Assembly: GCA_031262005.1 (NCBI GenBank)
Contig: JAISIO010000194.1
Location: 1-7,218 of the forward strand
DNA from: Bacteroidales bacterium
Lineage (GTDB): Bacteria > Bacteroidota > Bacteroidia > Bacteroidales > UBA1715
Length of the DNA stretch: 7,218 nucleotides
Direction of reading: 5' to 3'
Translations under genes and position numbers: made by a program
Shown: positions 4,514 through 7,218 of the stretch, piece after piece
How positions within the stretch are numbered: the stretch's first letter is position 1
Layout: each line of letters starts with the position of its first letter
The notes under the pieces: model-generated
What the model was told of the DNA's origin: nothing
Database searches by the model: none
The model's input: the letters and a program-made list of their open reading frames with translations, nothing else

Positions 4514-5620
4514 TTATAAACTAATGGAACGCAATATAATTGTTGTGGTTTTTGCTAATAGCAATAACGGCAAAAATTCAAGTATGCACATCATTAAAAG
4601 CACATACAACGGTGAAATGCCCGATTTTAGGCTCATGATGATGCCTCGTACTATACGTAGCGCATAAAAACAACCTATTAAGACGAAACCGATGGTCATA
4701 ATTGTGCTATGGCTTATAATATGTGGTTGTACAAAAGCAAAGCAAATAATTACCGGAAATAAAAATATACCAAGAGCTCGATTGCACACTTGTACATTGA
4801 ATAAATATTCATGCACAAAATTACTCTGCATATACACTGCCCCCAAACCTCGCAGTATAAGACTTTTTGCGCCGTACAAAAGAAGTAAAAATACTGTTCC
4901 GGCACACACTATAGCTATATTTTGCAGTCCGGAAATATGCAACGGGTTGAAATAAAGTAGTGTTTGGTACATAAACAACGATGTGTTAAACGTGAAGAGC
5001 ACTTGCAACATTGCCGAAAGTTGATTGCTGCTTTCGCTGGCATTGCGTATGGTTTTCAGCAATAAATTGTAATGAAAAATTGAAGAAACGAATAATTCAA
5101 ATTGCTTACGATAACGCATACGTGCATAACAAAATAAAGCAATGCTACCGAAAATAAGCCAGAAAATCCAATTGTTCGACGTATCATTAATTTTCTTGTA
5201 ATTAATGGTAAACACTTTATCTTTAAAATCTTGCGAAAATGTGGCGTGTGCACCAAAATTACGCTGATTCATACAAATAGTACCCTGTTGGTCGAAAAGC
5301 GCAACGGCAAAATCAGGCGTGTAAGAGTAAGTACTTGCAAACGGAAATTCTATCTGTGAATTGTGGGTATTTTCCACTACGGCACATTCTGTAGCTTCGC
5401 CTGCTTGCATATGCATACGTGCCGTATCGGCTATAGAAATTGTATCGGACGGTGTGGAAATTACCTCCAAAGGTTGCGCCGAATGTTCCGGCGACTGCAA
5501 CGGAAAAGTCAAGCCCTGCTGTGAACGTTCAATTTCTTGGAACGAAATTACTCCCAAACTATCAGTGATTTCCTGCGTTGCGGCTAAATCCCCTTTTGTA
5601 TTTATACCCTGTAATTCCAA
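4514..5620 (-). CDS. DUF4271-type integral membrane protein
   Basis: A 368-residue protein of unknown function whose C-terminal half matches, by memory, the Bacteroidota DUF4271 family. Seen directly: a hydrophilic N-terminal half (residues 1-150) with no evident signal peptide, then about six hydrophobic segments near 151-167, 204-224, 233-256, 283-299, 307-327 and 338-356. The basic patch RMRYRK (167-172) after the first suggests a cytoplasmic face. It lies 13 nt before hemD and is probably cotranscribed with it; a link with haem synthesis is only inference from position. The longest frame starts at TTG (5618-5620), preceded immediately by in-frame stops (TGA TAG); the first in-frame ATG encodes Met69, which would remove much of the soluble region. 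The TTG start is therefore plausible but not certain. Confidence 0.82.
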   Translation of the reverse strand: MELQGINTKGDLAATQEITDSLGVISFQEIERSQQGLTFPLQSPEHSAQPLEVISTPSDTISIADTARMHMQAGEATECAVVENTHNSQIEFPFASTYSYTPDFAVALFDQQGTICMNQRNFGAHATFSQDFKDKVFTINYKKINDTSNNWIFWLIFGSIALFCYARMRYRKQFELFVSSIFHYNLLLKTIRNASESSNQLSAMLQVLFTFNTSLFMYQTLLYFNPLHISGLQNIAIVCAGTVFLLLLYGAKSLILRGLGAVYMQSNFVHEYLFNVQVCNRALGIFLFPVIICFAFVQPHIISHSTIMTIGFVLIGCFYALRIVRGIIMSLKSGISPLYVLLMMCILEFLPLLLLAKTTTIILRSISL

Positions 5621-5635
5621 CTATCAAAATTTTTG

Positions 5636-5643
5636 CAAAATTA
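5636..5643 (-). promoter_or_regulatory. Possible Bacteroidota -7 promoter box for the DUF4271-hemD-rnpA block
   Basis: On the minus strand TAATTTTG fits the TAnnTTTG -7 consensus of Bacteroidota and lies 15 nt before the TTG start. No convincing -33 TTG element was found at the proper distance, and the implied leader would be very short. Confidence 0.3.
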
Positions 5644-5769
5644 CATGAATTATTTGCATTGCGCCACATTGAAAGTGGTTATTTTATAAAATAGTTATAA
5701 ACTTTCTGAATATCGGCGTTTGTACCTAACCCTGATTTTTACATAATTTCTTTAATGTAATGGTTAATG

Positions 5770-5842
5770 ATTAGAGAGTAGTGATTAGAGATTAGAGATT
5801 AGAGATTAGAGTGTAGAGTTTAGAGTTTAGTGATTAGTATTT
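5770..5842. repeat. Tandem ATTAGAG heptamers in the DUF4271/rnhB gap
   Basis: Four perfect head-to-tail copies of ATTAGAG occupy 5784-5811, with a separate copy at 5770-5776 and degenerate variants (TGTAGAGTTTAGAGTTTAGTG) continuing to about 5842. A pyrimidine-rich stretch with repeated CTAACTCCT-like units follows (about 5849-5891) and is loosely complementary, so a long imperfect hairpin just beyond the rnhB stop is possible. The rest of the 5621-5890 gap shows no gene; it is AT-rich and holds the promoter candidate near 5640. Confidence 0.75.
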
Positions 5843-5890
5843 AGAATACTTCTTCCTTAACTCCTCTAACTCCTTTAACTCCCCTAAAAC

Positions 5891-6484
5891 TCAAAACAAT
5901 TCCAACTGAATAGAGCTATTAAAAGATTTTCTATGATAGGGCGTTAATCCGTGCGAATGAATAGCTTTTCGGTGAAATAGTGTCGGATAGCCCTTGTTTT
6001 TCTGCCAATCGTACTGCGGATATTCAGTATGAATGTTGTCCATAAAATCGTCGCGATAGGTTTTGGCAAGAATTGAAGCAGCGGCAATTGACAGATATTT
6101 CCCATCGCCTTTTATTATACAGTGGTGTGGTATGTTTTTGTAAGGCTTGAAGCGGTTGCCGTCTACAAGAATATGTTGCGGAATGAGGGAAAGTGCATCT
6201 AAAGCCTTGTGCATAGCCAGAAACGATGCTTGTAAGATATTGATTCTATCAATTTCAGTATTATCAACCGTTCCCACAGCCCAAGCAAGTGCATCACGTT
6301 CAATAACAGGGCGTAAGAGTCTTCGTTGCGCATCAGTCAGTTTTTTGGAATCGTGCAGGAGTTCGTTTGTGTAATCGGGTGCAAAAATTACGGCGGCGGC
6401 ATACACCGGACCTGCAAGGCAACCCCTACCGGCTTCGTCGCAACCGGCTTCGCACATATTTTCGGTGTGGAATGAAAGTAACAT
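5891..6484 (-). CDS. rnhB: Ribonuclease HII
   Basis: RNase HII, which cuts the RNA strand of RNA/DNA hybrids and single ribonucleotides in DNA in the cytoplasm. Counting from the ATG at 6484 (197 residues), the sequence shows AGCDEAGRGCLAGPVYAAAV with catalytic Asp16 and Glu17 and the GRG loop at 19-21; LLHDSKKLT (42-50); LVDGNRF with Asp108; and KGDGKYLSIAAASILAKTYRD (125-145) with Asp145 as the fourth acidic residue, so the DEDD set is complete. The C-terminal NKGYPT and GLTPYHR blocks are also present. The frame extends upstream to 6580, but that would overlap the preceding gene by about 70 nt with unconserved sequence. The ATG at 6484 leaves a 25-nt gap and gives the usual length and an MLLSFHTENMCEAGCDEAGR start typical of Bacteroidales. 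Confidence 0.95.
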   Translation of the reverse strand: MLLSFHTENMCEAGCDEAGRGCLAGPVYAAAVIFAPDYTNELLHDSKKLTDAQRRLLRPVIERDALAWAVGTVDNTEIDRINILQASFLAMHKALDALSLIPQHILVDGNRFKPYKNIPHHCIIKGDGKYLSIAAASILAKTYRDDFMDNIHTEYPQYDWQKNKGYPTLFHRKAIHSHGLTPYHRKSFNSSIQLELF

Positions 6485-6509
6485 ATTTGTGTCTATGTAT
6501 TGTCGCAAA

Positions 6510-7218
6510 CTATTTTGTAGGAAAACGCCGGAGTTGAATATCTTGAATTTCAGCCATAAGCAGCACCCATTTATCGCCATACACCGCCATTCCCATATAA
6601 TTAAAATCGGGCGATTTCATTTTTATACAATTTTGCGAACGTTTTTCATTCAGCCATTTTTGCACCATAGCGGCTACAACTTTTTTCATATCGTTGTCGG
6701 AATGCACCCCGTATAGTGTAAATCCATAGCCTATCACCTCCCCTATTTTAAGTGCCTGAATGTGGTGAACACCCGTTTCGGTTTCATACTGCGTGCCTTT
6801 TAAATAGGTGCTTTGTATTCTATCCAAAGGAGTTATTCCATCGGGGGCAATGTTGTCGGTGTAATTATAGATGAACATATCACGAGCATGGCGTTGGGCA
6901 AGCCATGCCAGCGTGTCGTGCCATTTGAGTGCCGGCATTGGATACACACGCACCACAGCACCCGTGTCGCAGGTAAATTCTTTGCTCCGCCAATCGTTCA
7001 CAATTTCCAATGCGGCATTGTTGAATTGCAACACCTCAACGCCAATGGGAGCAACGTGGAATTCCCGATTGAACGATAATTCCTTGGCTTCAAGATTAGC
7101 ACTATGGGGAAAAATTCCGGAGGCAACATCTAAGAACACATACGCTTCACGCAACAAAACCGTATCAGCCCACGAACGATTGGGTTTGTTTTTCGTATCA
7201 CGGAATTTTTGCGCCGTG
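6510..7218 (-). CDS. CAP/SCP-domain protein (YkwD-like), 5' end outside the window
   Basis: The frame is open to the right edge, so the visible 235 residues are the C-terminal part; an internal TTG at 7155-7157 is not a likely start. Positions are counted from the first complete codon. Seen directly: AALEIVNDWRSKEF (68-81), LKWHDTLAWLAQRHARDM (97-114), DGITPLDRI (126-134), GEVIGYGF (159-166), and MVQKWLNEKRSQNCIKM plus FNYMGMAVYGDKWVLLMAE (184-223). This order of helices, the HA.DM histidine, the GE-G motif, the W-N/S...C-M segment and the MG-A-strand matches the CAP superfamily (PF00188 type). Bacterial members are usually exported; the signal peptide would lie outside this window, so location is inferred. 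The N-terminal visible part (1-65) is not recognised. rnhB begins 25 nt after its stop, suggesting a shared transcript. The function of bacterial CAP proteins is generally unclear. Confidence 0.83.
   Translation of the reverse strand, partial: TAQKFRDTKNKPNRSWADTVLLREAYVFLDVASGIFPHSANLEAKELSFNREFHVAPIGVEVLQFNNAALEIVNDWRSKEFTCDTGAVVRVYPMPALKWHDTLAWLAQRHARDMFIYNYTDNIAPDGITPLDRIQSTYLKGTQYETETGVHHIQALKIGEVIGYGFTLYGVHSDNDMKKVVAAMVQKWLNEKRSQNCIKMKSPDFNYMGMAVYGDKWVLLMAEIQDIQLRRFPTK

Noticed and set aside
4244..5648. Several plus-strand open frames of 87-95 codons opposite hemD and the DUF4271 gene
   Set aside because: They lie mainly opposite family-supported genes, show no motif and have odd composition.
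6485..6580. Upstream 32-codon extension of RNase HII
   Set aside because: Would overlap the CAP-domain gene and adds non-family sequence; the ATG at 6484 gives the normal length and start.

Overview
The window looks like a chromosomal segment of a Bacteroidota bacterium, probably of the order Bacteroidales. Evidence: the DUF4271 membrane protein / uroporphyrinogen-III synthase / RNase P protein gene run, RNase HII and TrmN6 sequences of Bacteroidales type, absence of strong Shine-Dalgarno sequences before most starts, and a possible TAnnTTTG promoter box. This placement rests on remembered family features; no search was run.

Layout. Plus strand, left: a secreted TlpA-like thioredoxin (19-540), a short repeat-filled gap, then the tRNA methyltransferase gene trmN6 (625-1323). 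From about 1324 to 3299 lies an accessory patch: an unidentified C-terminal gene fragment (1324-1458), a 46-codon small ORF (1483-1623), an AT-rich 289-aa gene with a YIG/R/E/N pattern like a divergent GIY-YIG nuclease (1620-2489), and two ends of an AbiEii-type nucleotidyltransferase toxin gene (2502-2574 and 3183-3299). Between those ends sits a REP-associated (IS200/IS605-like, HUH) tyrosine transposase gene (2639-3088) flanked by a 51-bp imperfect inverted repeat made of hairpins. The middle of the AbiEii gene is gone.

Minus strand, right: a housekeeping block read leftward, DUF4271 membrane protein (5620-4514), hemD (4500-3754) and rnpA (3696-3310). rnpA meets the AbiEii remnant tail to tail with a 10-nt gap. 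The yidD gene that often follows rnpA is not present there. A 270-nt gap (5621-5890) with tandem ATTAGAG repeats separates this block from rnhB (6484-5891) and a CAP/SCP-domain protein gene that runs off the right edge.

How it fits together: the flanks are core functions (redox folding, tRNA modification, haem synthesis, tRNA processing, RNA/DNA hybrid repair). The centre is a decayed toxin/defence-like site into which a REP/RAYT element has moved. The most interesting points are the AbiEii gene split by the RAYT element, the chimeric reading frame that now ends on the transposase start codon, and the foreign-looking YIG-motif gene 12 nt upstream of the toxin start.
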